Shown one piece after another: positions 22,141 to 32,760 of a stretch of DNA of 64,000 bases. Source of the stretch: Phoronis australis (Eukaryota; Phoronida; Phoronidae); the NCBI GenBank assembly GCA_002633005.1, contig NMRA01000643.1:1-64000 (forward strand), given 5' to 3'. Every line of letters starts with the position of its first letter. Position 1 is the stretch's first letter. The position numbers were made by a program, and so were the translations under genes. The notes below the pieces were generated by a model. It was not told the DNA's origin and searched no databases. It was given only the letters and a program-made list of their open reading frames with translations.

Positions 22141-22562
22141 TAAAACCTAAAAGCCAAAGGTCACGTGAAAACAGACATTATAGATTTCCATTTCAACGAG
22201 TAATAGATTTCCGTAAGATATAGGATAGGGAGTAAACAAATAGTCTAATGGATATTTGTCACGTACCCTTTGCCATGGAATTGGGCCTGGATTGTAATCT
22301 TAACGCACTAACCAATATCGAGTTAACAGCATAAACATTCAGCATTCATTGTTGTAACTGTCTCTGATAAACCTGTTAGAAATCATTCCAAACAATAATA
22401 TGCTTTCATGTACGAAAAGATCCTGCTACGTCAAGTATCGTAACAACAAACAAAGATTAACCCGACAAGCGACTGCCGCGAAGTCGACATCGGCGAGTAC
22501 CTCAGTTAACAGGCATCTGTAGAATAAACATGGAATAATCGTTAAAATAATCATAAACCTTA
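22141..22562. other. Non-coding stretch
   Basis: Nothing recognised between the relic and the candidate first exon. Confidence 0.45.
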
Positions 22563-22594
22563 CCTTTGTATAAGGTCGTTCTTACTTCCTCTCA
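22563..22594 (-). CDS. Possible first coding exon, very short
   Basis: On the minus strand an ATG is followed by 'MRGSKNDLIQ' and a strong donor, AAAG|GTAAGG, giving 32 coding bases and a phase-2 exit. It could be the start of the acidic-protein gene whose last exons lie at 13.9-15.6 kb, but no connecting exons were found. Another ATG with an immediate stop lies just upstream. Weak evidence. Confidence 0.2.
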
Positions 22595-22696
22595 TAGAAG
22601 CACCCTTTTCATGCAATCTCAGATTCAGTTGGCACGGCAACAAGCCATTTCACCATGTATTTAAAGGGCTCGCGAATTGAAGTCGAGGCTGTTAAT

Positions 22697-22768
22697 CTAT
22701 CACCACTAGTACACGCGCGCCCTCTAGTTAATGTAAATTTTCCGAATAGCCCCATTGAACATGTTTAT
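22697..22768. repeat. Inverted pair, right copy
   Basis: Reverse complement of the two blocks seen at 19738-19800, with a different middle that includes a GGGCGCGCGTGT stretch. Confidence 0.45.
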
Positions 22769-24289
22769 TTTTTGACGGTAGCCGGAGGTCACCTCGGTTC
22801 ATTGCGGATTCATGCCTGATGAGTAGGGATTTTATACTGTGTTAATACGTTGGCCTCGACGTTGCGTGGTGTATTGTCGCGGTGTCGCTGTCACTTGGAC
22901 ACGGTTGAGGACGGATTGCTGAACCGCGATTGTCTGCATGCCTTCTCAGAACCGGCAATGTGCGAAAGGGTCCCTTGAACGTCGGCTGGTGTCACGTTTG
23001 GGCATTCATTCAGGGTTCACATGTTGACCATCATGCGTAGAACATGCAGGCTGAACCGTGAGTCCGGCAGGTGTGACACTCTTTCCACTGAGCTAGATAT
23101 GAGCGTTATGCAACACTTCTTGAACAACGGTGTCCAAAAGTTAGGGTCATGTTTAAATTGTAATATAGCTCGCTTTTTACTCACTTCTCTCTTGCCATAG
23201 GCGCTGACGCGTCTACAGATTTTGCATGGCGTTGAAAAGTACCGTCTGTAGCGACATACGTATCTGCACATTCTGGGGCTGAAATGAAAAACCGTGAGAC
23301 CTGGCTGTTTTACGGGATTCAGAGTCTATATGTACGTGACCAGGGGTCTGTTTCGTGAAACGTGACTTAAGACTTAAGGACAGATATTTGGTATAACGCT
23401 CCACATAACTATTTATGAAAAAATAACTAAATCTCACCTGAGCACCTTGGGCTAAATCTCTGAGAATATACACATAAATGCTAATCGTTGTAGAGAAAAT
23501 TTCTATTAACTGTCTCTAGATTGTGATACGATCATGATTACTAAGACAAACCTTTGGTTAGCAATTGTGAAGTGCCGGGAACGTATGTTCACATATCTGA
23601 AACGGACCCCAAGCCATTGACCGAATTATTAGCAAGCGTGAGTCCTGAGGCGTTTTCCGTAACTTGAGTGATGCAAGACACTCGCTAGAAACTTGGCGTA
23701 TGGAACGGAAATGTTGAGTTACGACCTAGGACTATATATTACTCCCCAGGTTACGACTAACAGCTCATTTCTCCCATATTCAGGATCTTCGTCGTTCAAT
23801 GACTTCAGCGACGGCCATTCTCCTAGTCTGCGTTAGTAAATAGGCCTCGGGCTCACTCGCGAAACTCGCCTTTCACTCGCGTAATATCGCCAAATTCTTA
23901 AGAAACTCGATCGCTTTTATGGAAAAGTGTGGTAAACATATATAGTTCCCATAAGCGAGACAAGTCCACCATTAGACAGACCTACTCGTACTTCTAATTT
24001 TGTTTCTGTATTACAGGTTCCTTCAGAGCCAACAAACCAATGATGAGTTGAGGATAGGATTCTTTTTGATATGTCAGTTACACCAGCGATGTGTTCCGCA
24101 AAACAGAATTTCTTGAATCTTTGGCGATATTATACGAGACCATGCAAGGTCACTCGAGTGAATAGGGAACTTTTCATATTGGTGCTCTCTTAAGAGTAAT
24201 GAGACGGAGAAAGCGTCTTCTGCTTTATTTGATGGACAGAACGCAGGCCGACGAATTTCCTAATTATTTCTAACCATATATGAAACAAA
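22769..24289. other. Non-coding stretch with a tRNA-like segment
   Basis: No gene recognised. A tRNA-like sequence at 23043-23100 (minus) is listed separately. The two minus-strand frames of about 85 codons at 23017-23473 are partly made of it. Confidence 0.45.
23043..23100 (-). repeat. tRNA-derived sequence (SINE head-like)
   Basis: On the minus strand TAGCTCAGTGG is a perfect A box and CGGTTCAGCC a B-box-like sequence at close to tRNA spacing. The stems do not pair well enough to call a functional tRNA. Confidence 0.4.
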
Positions 24290-25138
24290 GGTTGGACACT
24301 GAAATTTTGCTGATCCAGCCTAAGCTCCGAACTTCAATTGCGCCAAATTCAAATAAAATCTGCTTGCACCTCCCTCAGACTCAGCTGGTACTGCATCACC
24401 CTTGAAGCCTTATCTCCTCTTGATGCCTTTATATTGTCCTTATGAGTGGAACTGGCAACGGAATTTCCAAAACAAACTCAAAACTCTTAAATGCAAAGAG
24501 GCTGAATAGTTAACATGACGGATTTCAGTTGTGCTTTCACTTACGTGTAATTTGCTTCTTCTCGGTGCTCATTTTATCATTTAATATAGAATTTCATTGT
24601 AAGAACTGAAGTATTTTATGTTTGATATTGACATTGTGCGCTACTCTTGGTTGAAGCACAACAGGCACTCGGCTTTTGACGGAAATTTTCCCTTGTGTGA
24701 CTGCACTTTAATCGCGGAAAATCACCTATTGGCAACTACCGGATTTTGCAGTGGGCTAACTTTACTAGCCAGCAACCCGTGGTTCTTCAGTTATAGACAA
24801 CGTTATTTTACAAACCAGAATTTAAATACATTCAAATTGACGCCAAATTATGTCGAGTGCACTCAAATAACATTCGTGGGCGCGCGAAGACAGACTTTCC
24901 TAATTACTTCTGGAGCGTCCGTGAAAAATCCGGATTTATACGAAGGTCATCCGCTATGACGTCATAAAATAGCTTCTTTGAAGTTGTGATTTTGGTATTT
25001 TCTTGACATTTTTGTCATCAAGTCAACACTCGAAGGCAATTCGATGTGATCAATCGAAAGATGGCATTAAAAAAATCGAAGAGCTCCATGCACATTTGAG
25101 TAGAAACTTCTGAACATATTAATTTTTAGTGTCCAACC
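24290..25138. mobile_element. Putative TIR DNA element, about 850 bp
   Basis: GGTTGGACACT at the left end is matched by AGTGTCCAACC at the right end, and the similarity continues inward as an A/T-rich stretch. Inside is an open frame of 113 codons (24618-24959, +) without recognisable transposase motifs. No target duplication could be fixed, so the exact borders are uncertain. Confidence 0.4.
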
Positions 25139-26275
25139 ATTATACTTTATTGCAGTGAGTGGTGTCAGTCGAGGAACAAACAAACTCAAGGGCCTGTGGG
25201 ACAGAATACCACTGCTTCATCTTAGAGGGTCGTTAATTTAAACACAGAGAGAATAAATCCCATTGTCAACCCCTCCGATTGTTCGATAACGTTAAGTTCA
25301 CTAATTCATTTTATTTTTTAACATCGGCCGGGATCGAAATTATACCGCTTTATCAGTCGCCGCCACTGACTAGGCTACAGCCGCGGCCGATTCTTCGCCA
25401 CAGTGGGAAATGTATGGGACATGATTTACTCCATTCTTGGATATTTCAAGAGGTTTGTCTTTTTCAGTAAGTTGTCAGTATATCCCACCGCACATCAATG
25501 AAAAATTGTCGGCATTGTGATAGCAAGAAAGGTCTTAAAACGCTGTTTATACCACTAGATTGAAAACTGCCGTCAGCACTACACGGGATCTGTAGGTGGC
25601 ACTGAACGCCATTCCACCCAAAGACGTGATCGCCGTCTGGCGGGATATGGAATTTCAATATGGCGCGGCTATTTTGAAAATCACCTTTGCTTGTGTCTCG
25701 CAAGTATAGAAATACTAGCTAGTGACGGCCGCCTCCTAATTGATTGTCCGGCGAGGCTGGATTGTTGAATTATGTTAGAAACTCAAACTTTAAGTAAACA
25801 CAGTGTTGCTGTTACGTAGCCTAAGATTTCTCGCTACAAGTATTTCGCGAATATCTTGTGATACGGAACACGTCCCTCGCACAAGCTAAGCGCTGAGAAA
25901 TGGATACAATACAACAGTTGACGGAATATTCCTGAGCCACAAATATTTTACTAGTGCCGTTTTTGCTACATTGTAAAAGCTTATAAAGGTCAATGTTTTC
26001 TGTATAAATACCACAGGAAACCATAGTTACGAACCTAGGCCGCCTTCACGCCCGGGTGTCATGTTTTCAAAGATTTAGAAATGTACTATATCGCTAACGA
26101 AAATCATGTTAGAAAGTACGATGATATTATATTCATTCACGAAAAATATAGGTCAGCAACTACCTTAATGAAAATTACCTCATAAAACATATCCCCAGAA
26201 ATCATATACGCCCAGACGTGTACGTGGTCTAGCCAGTGTAATTTGAGTCCATGATCATGAGACCATACTGCCAAC
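25139..26275. other. Non-coding stretch with a tRNA-like segment
   Basis: No gene recognised. Minus-strand frames at 25464-25703 and 25821-26024 show no domain and lack clear splice sites. Confidence 0.45.
25323..25389 (-). repeat. tRNA-derived sequence
   Basis: The minus strand reads GCGGCTGTAGCCTAGTCAGT near its start and ATTTCGATCCCGGCCG near its end. The B-box-like end and the CGGCCG pairing with the start resemble the acceptor and T arms of a tRNA. The middle is too irregular for a functional cloverleaf; probably a tRNA pseudogene or SINE head. Confidence 0.4.
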
Positions 26276-26745
26276 GTTGGCACTGTTCACTTAAACTGTA
26301 GCCGCTGCCAGTTTACACTCTCTATTAATTAAATTTTGGGAAGGCCAGGTTTGGCGTCAGTTTTGATGTATGTATTACAACTAGGTTTAATGTATCTGAT
26401 TATGATTGTGCACATGTTGTGAATGAGAAAATTCCACTAGTTCGGCTGTCGACATTTTTTTCATATCTTTGATGACCCCCTCAATGCATTGCTGCTCAGC
26501 GTCCAAAAAATCTGCTGCGATTTCAGGTAGCCCTCAAACAACCCAGAATTATAAAATTCTGATGAGACAGCAGCACTTTTGGGCCATATTTGTGGAATGA
26601 TAAGAAATTTGATTTCAGAATCTAATGTTGAATCACGTCGAGCATAAGTAGGAAAATGGTGGTTTTCGGCTGGAATCAGTCAATTTTGCATTTTCGTCAC
26701 CGTTTTTCGAATCCTCGCTTTCTTCTTCGGTGGACATGAAAAGGC
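26276..26745 (-). repeat. Dispersed repeat copy B with coding-like minus strand
   Basis: Diverged copy of 8613-9110. The minus strand starts with an acidic stretch 'MSTEEESEDSKNGDENAKLT', continues in another frame with 'DSEIKFLIIPQIWPKSAAV' and 'LFEGYLKS', and after a frameshift with 'MKKMSTAELVEFSHSQHVH'. It abuts the cationic peptide ORF at 26766, but copy A has no such ORF beside it, so the two are probably unrelated. Confidence 0.45.
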
Positions 26746-26765
26746 TGAAGATATATTGAGGAAAC

Positions 26766-26933
26766 TTACATGGCTCTCTTGATATTATTCCAGTTCCGTT
26801 TGAGCCAAGACCATGCTTTAGACACGGCGCGCCTTACACGCCTCCAGAGGCGTCTGAACCAACCAGCGTCGCTTTCAAGAACGAGACTGCAGAAAATGGC
26901 TAGCACAAGGAAAATAACGACGGTCTTCCCCAT
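26766..26933 (-). CDS. Candidate antimicrobial peptide precursor: signal peptide plus Trp/Arg-rich cationic peptide
   Basis: A 55-codon minus-strand frame, too short for usual ORF cut-offs. Residues 1-23 are a textbook signal peptide (MGKTVVIFLVLAIFCS..., ending S-D-A). The predicted mature part (residues 24-55) starts GWFRRLWRRVRRAVSKAW and has 5 Trp, 8 Arg, 3 Lys and no Asp or Glu, a net charge near +11. The pattern suits an amphipathic helix, as in secreted invertebrate host-defence peptides. The ATG is preceded by a pyrimidine-rich tract and TAG (acceptor at 26944-26945), consistent with a 5'-UTR intron. The stop overlaps a GTAAGT donor-like site (GT at 26768-26769), so splicing into a longer product is possible. 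I do not recognise a named family. Membrane action on microbes is inference from composition. Confidence 0.6.
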   Translation of the reverse strand: MGKTVVIFLVLAIFCSLVLESDAGWFRRLWRRVRRAVSKAWSWLKRNWNNIKRAM

Positions 26934-26945
26934 TGTAATTCACCT

Positions 26946-28799
26946 AGCGAAGGAAGAAGAATAGGGGATAATTAGTTTTCACAGAATGACGTGCCTGGGA
27001 AATTGTTTGCCGCATTCAGCATAACAAAGAACTGTTTCCGAGAGAGTTACGAAGCTAAGGTTCGTCTACTGTAGGTCAAGTGAGCCGTAAACTTAGAAAA
27101 ACTAATGTAGCACTTCATTAACCTGAAGACATATAATAGGCCTAGATTTGTGCTGCCATTATGCTCGTAGTTTAGATCGAATCCTACTGTCTGAAATATG
27201 TAAAACAACTGAAATAACACTATTACGACAGCTTATTTGACTCTGATCTGTTTGAACACATCGGCTCCTTTTCTGCAACAGTCTTTATGAAAAGCGGTCA
27301 GTTCTTGTTTTAAAAACAGATCCCTGCGCGATATTTCTGGGTTGTTTTCACAAATCTGTTTCACTTACTCGCAGCCACTTAACTTAATTGTTTCAGTAAT
27401 TGTCACTTATACTAATTAGAACAAGTAATACTTAAAGACCGTTTCTTCAAAAATAAACGATATCTTGGCTGTGTCCCAAATCATCGCGCTATCGATGATG
27501 GAAAAGGGGACCATAGCATACTGGCGATACACAGTGCATAAATAGACAGCATCCTTGAACGTAGCCGACGCTGAGATCTCAGCGGCGAAAATCGATCTTT
27601 GCGTTCTGCTCTGCATCATCCTCTGTCTTACTGTCATAAAACGCATACATTACATAAAAATATCTAAAACAAAGGACTGAATGTCCACATTTTCGTTGCT
27701 TCCACAAGAGATGCTCCACAAGTTCATCTTTTAGACCGTGTCACGAGGACATCTTTTTGTTGAAACTGATTAAAGAAAACCCCATCTCACTTTTATTTGT
27801 TTTCTTTGGGCAACACGTCCACATGTTCTAAAATGCTGTTTGCCTTTCCCCTATGTTGACAATTAATTGTTCTATATAAATATTTAGAATTTTCACTAAC
27901 AACAAAGATAAGAAGTTGGTATCAGTACCAACTCAAAATGAATATTTAACTGCAGCCACAGTTAGTTGAAATATACTAGTTACTTTTCACTTGTAATGGT
28001 TTTCAATTTGGTCAATAGAAGCCCATGATTTTTGCGGATTTTTAAGAGTGGTGTGAACGCTCTCAAATTCAGGAATTTTTGCGGATTTTTCAGCAAGTTC
28101 ACTCTCAAAATTGCTTAATATGTGCCTGAGATAAAATAAAAGATTGTACTATCTAAATAGTGTATATTCGTTGACATTTAAGCCTCGAATAAATTATGGA
28201 GTCACATTCCGAACGATACACGAAACCTCATTTTATTATGCTGACAGATATTACGTACATCTTACCTACCTCAGTGTTCCATTGATGTTTTTCAGCACCA
28301 ACCCGGCTTATTTGTAGACTGGTTCGGTTAGCTGCTGTTATCAAGTTAACCAATCAAAGCCGTGTATTGCTCCTCACCATAAAAGTCACATCGCCTAAAT
28401 TATTTGACAAGATGAACACGGAAATATTCTTTATCAAGCCCGCCCATGTTTTCTCTCACGTCCGTCCCAGTTAACGTGACTCCGTCGTCCCTTGCGTTCA
28501 AATGGAAATCTCTGGGCGTTATCTGTTTTCATTCCAATAATTCAAACGCTTCTTCCCATCTTTATCATAAGAGGCGAGCAAAACCTGCCAAATACAACTT
28601 TAGAGGCAGATTTTAGCCTCACATATGTGAATGAGGTGGGGGAGGGCTGGGGGGAGTTGTGGGCAGTTGCCAACCCCCCTATGTTCAGGCAAAGTTATGG
28701 AAAATAACGACAAACAAGAAAAATTGAAGATTTGAACATACACTAGAAAAACACGTGAAGCATTAACATGTTTAATGAAGGATAGGTTGTTTTGTGAGA
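26946..28799. other. Non-coding stretch, no gene recognised
   Basis: It may contain the promoter and 5' non-coding exon of the cationic peptide gene, reading leftwards, but I cannot fix them. A pair of TTTTTGCGGATTTTT repeats lies near 28034 and 28077. Confidence 0.4.
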
Positions 28800-29540
28800 C
28801 ACCGCCATGTGGATCTATTTGCCTGACGCGAGATTTTTGAGGATCATTTGTACGATTGCAGATTTCACGGGCCTCAGGGTACTGACTGTCGTAAACGGAC
28901 ATTTCTGTTGTTTTGTATTGATGCGTTTCGCTCTGTTTGGCTGGCTAAAAACGAAAACCAGATTATTACATTTAATTGTTACATGTATTACTTATCGTCA
29001 TTTTTTTACCTTTGTCACTTCATTTTTATATCAACCCTTAGGGTTTATTTTGCATTACCCATCTCTTTTTATAGGCTAAAGGGTCTACTTTTGTATTCTT
29101 ACATTTCTCTACTCGACACCTGATTGGTCACTCGTATTTCTTTTGTTTAATTTAACGTGGTATAGTTCATTCAGCCACCAACCTCGTCATCTAGAACACC
29201 TACGTTTGTACTCTGCATTTTTCCCCACTCTCCATACCGGGTATCTGTTCAAATGTTTTCGCATTATACATTACCTGTTAGTCCTTTTTCAATTTTTTGT
29301 TTGTTATAATCTTGTCTTTGTACATTTTCTTTAAGCCGTTCAGGCAGTTCTTAAGTCTTGTTTTGGTTCCGTCATTAATGCCAATTCATTGTACACGCCG
29401 GTGGCGTTTTTTTCCATGGCCAATCTTGCAGAATCTTCTTTAGTTCTTCTACTTACGTAATAATAAATGGCATTATTCTCAATCCTAATCTTGTTTTACT
29501 TTGCAACGTAGCTCGTGGCGTACCCCGGACAAAATAGATT
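28800..29540. other. Strongly pyrimidine-rich stretch, possible mobile-element flank
   Basis: The plus strand is markedly T/C-rich over about 700 bp, so both plus frames at 28807-29123 look like membrane proteins by composition alone. A segment at about 29394-29520 (GTACACGCCGGTGGCG ... GCTCGTGGCGTACCCCGG) resembles the end of an LTR or LINE tail but has no confirmed borders. Not treated as coding. Confidence 0.3.
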
Positions 29541-32500
29541 ACGATAAAGGCCTTTCACTCCGCCCACAAAATTAGCCTGATACTTAACTTACCGTGATAG
29601 GAGTCCGCTTCAGTTATCAACAAGAACATCAAAACCATCAGCAACTCACTGCTTCAGAGTTTATTGTGTTTGGCCAACCTTAAAATTGCGAATTAAAAAT
29701 GGAGCATGTACGCATTGCGTGTGACTTGGGTTGCTGGCAACAGTTCAAGAACGAGCATGAGCGTGGTTATGTTTTTAAACCCCAAAAGCTCTGAACGTTG
29801 AGAGCTTGACAATGGCGAGATGCCGTTTTAAATTCTAGTTAGTCTCTAAAACCGTGACAGACCATCGCGGGAATGCACCAGAATTCGTCGCTCGGATTTG
29901 GAAAAATTCTTGGGGGAAGAGCCCTCAAACTTCCGATGATACCCTTTACGAGCCTTTGTGCAGTTTTTCAACAAAAAAAACACCAGACCTCGACTGAAAT
30001 TGATGCAGGTCGGCGTTTTTTTTTAGCAGTTTGGTGAGCACAGGTCTCAAAATGAGTGGGGCAATGGTCAAACCTCACCTCAGGTTTTTGCGAGATATCG
30101 TCTTAAAGCAAAACACGTAGCTTCCTTTACGAGTTTCTTTTTTCTACTTAACTGGTCGCCAATAAACGAAAATATAAAATTTTAGCAACACAAGAGCAAA
30201 TTGTTCTCATTCAGCAAAATCGGAGAATCGTACGTGTTAAAGAAACTGTAACCGTTACAGGGAATGCTGATAAATTGGCTTTTGGAGGCCGAGTAGGGGC
30301 AGAGCATACGCACACTAAGTAATGTTAAAAGTCCTGAAGAAACGTCTGATGCGAAACTGTTTTTAATCAATGTGAACGGACCTGATGTGACCGGCGTAGA
30401 CCCACATGTTTGTATAGTCAGTTTCTAAACCGAAGCCTTGAGACCGAAATACATGTAAGACTTGGCCTCCTTGATAACAGTGAACTTCAGGTATGTTGTT
30501 GTTAAAATTTCAGCAACACCCGACTCAACAGAATGTGAAAGTAATTTACCGACATGTTTATCACAAATATCGTGACAAACTTTTACCAAAAGCAGTATTT
30601 TAATAGATCTACTTCAATTTCCGAATAAATCATTTACATTTTTCGTGACTATCATCCAGCTATTCGTGCAGAGCGGTATCGCAATTTCTTTTTTTAAGGT
30701 AGTACCGGGTATAACGCTTTCCTTCTCGAGGGAATGCGCACGTGAGTAAAGTCAGCTACAAGGTGATGACCTTGACATTCACTGAAGTGTGAGGCTATTT
30801 TAAACTGCCATTTTTTGACATGCTTAACCTAGACTGACTTATTTAATATAAGTATTTATAGACACAGGGCTACAGGTAGAAACCTAATGGAGCCTAAATC
30901 GGCAAATCACAACGTTACTTTTGGTAGTTGCAATGCCCAGTGAAGCAAACGATCAGTGCATGCGCTTTTTACCATAATGGATAGAGTCGCATAGGCCGTT
31001 CTGCATTTGTGTCAATCACCCGTGACCAAGGCTGCGTTCCGTAGGCCCAGAACACTAGCATGGTGCACTTGTGACGAGAAAACGTCACATACGGAACGGA
31101 AGCAGTGAATTCTATCCGGTAATTCGTGAATTCGACACCCAACCTCACCGACCAATCACTTCAGTAATCGACATTTTGCTAGGTTACCCCAATAAGGTGT
31201 AAGTCTAGCATACTCGACAACATCACGACATTGGAGTGAATCTAAAAAGGGACCCATTAGTAATGAACTTCCAAGGTCAACCAATAAAGACTAACATGCA
31301 CAAGAAGCGGTGCCATGTTTTCAGAAATTAGAACATTTTTGCAATCAAAGCTTTAAAAACCTTCCATAGATTAGTGTAGAAACCTTTTGCCAGAGTGAAC
31401 TTTTTTGTTGAATTTTATCAGAAAGAACACTCTCTTGGAGGGAAATTGGTTGTGCAAAAATCGCGTTCTGTATATTTCTTCTATAGGAGTACCCCTGAGG
31501 ACAAAAATGCTAATATGACCCATAAGTCCTCCAATTTGGTCGGCCCGCGTAGATTTGAGGACCTGAAAATTAATTTATACATCACCACGAGTTTCTAAAA
31601 TGATCACTAAGTGAGGCAACAGCATCAGTGTCCCTATACACGGTGGACGATTGCTTTCTTAGAGTCAAAGGTGACTCTCCCTGTCACCCACTGCAACGAA
31701 CAAGTGCATACGATACAATCACTTGGCAGCAGGGGCCACTGGTTTCACGTAACCAGTCGTTTAAATTTTCTCATGAAATTTCCTACCCAGTTCTCGTTCC
31801 ACAAGCATTAATTCTTTATGCTAAACGTTATAACTAGCTAAAGGAGTCCTCGTAATGGCCGTTCTATGTAACAATGAACGTATTCGAAGATTCCCAATCA
31901 AATACTTGAATGTGTTTTGTAAGATGAACAAGTCTCCTCATTTTTAAGCCCCATGCAGCGCCATCTTTGAAAATCGTTGCTTTAGGTCTCGATTTGGGTG
32001 GAACCTTTTGTTCCATTTCTTTAATACGACGAATTAGTGCGCCTAATTAAACGTGGTAAAGATATTGACTAAATGTAGTTCACTGACTACCTGAACGGAA
32101 AAGTATGCTGCCGATAACTTGATTTATTTCAGTTCAGAAGCTTGAGGCTTCGGCTTCGGTTGATTCAACCACTCGACAAAAGACCATTAATTTTTTTAAC
32201 AATGCTTCCCTGTCTTTTTTTTATTAAAATATAAGTGAAGGCGCCAAGCGCAATAAATCAATCTAAGTCCTGTAGTGGCATAGAATAATATTTTATTTCT
32301 CCCATGGGCGTTGTTAAAACTAATAAAATCGCAGCCAATACAAGGAAATAAATAGCGAAAATTTAGAAATCACAAACTTGAGATATTACTCCAAATGACC
32401 CTTCACAATTTAATTGTCGATAATAATAATTCAGTTTTGAAAACGCAAGAATCACGCGATATTTCGCGAAGTCTTGCGCGTTAATGTGTTTTTGCTAGAT

Positions 32501-32683
32501 TCTTGGAATGCATGCCTGGTTTCACCACTGCGTCTCGCCTTATTTTCTTCTGGTAACAGGCAAGTGCAAGTTAACGTATCTAAAAAAAATGGCTGATTCA
32601 TACACAATTTAAGTTTATGTTGCTTGTGCAGATGTATGACCAGCTGTATTGTGACTGGTTTTAGCCATTTAAAAACTATCTAT
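29541..32683. other. Non-coding stretch, no gene recognised
   Basis: About 3.1 kb with only short random frames and no splice-bounded coding block I can support. Confidence 0.45.
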
Positions 32684-32688
32684 CTGCC

Positions 32689-32740
<52 letters not shown>

Positions 32741-32760
32741 CACCTGTCTGTCTATCTATC
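32684..32760. repeat. (TCTG)n microsatellite
   Basis: About 14 consecutive TCTG/CTGT units followed by a short TCTA tail. An apparent Leu/Ser/Val/Cys repeat protein frame across it is an artefact of the repeat. Confidence 0.95.

Noticed and set aside
26660-26745. Acidic stretch after the cationic peptide ORF as its pro-region
   Set aside because: It aligns with the dispersed repeat copy A, which has no peptide ORF beside it, and would need a 25-nt intron. Kept only as a low-interest finding.
28807-29123. Two overlapping frames resembling membrane proteins
   Set aside because: The hydrophobic look comes from the T/C-rich plus strand; both frames look alike and neither has splice or start support.
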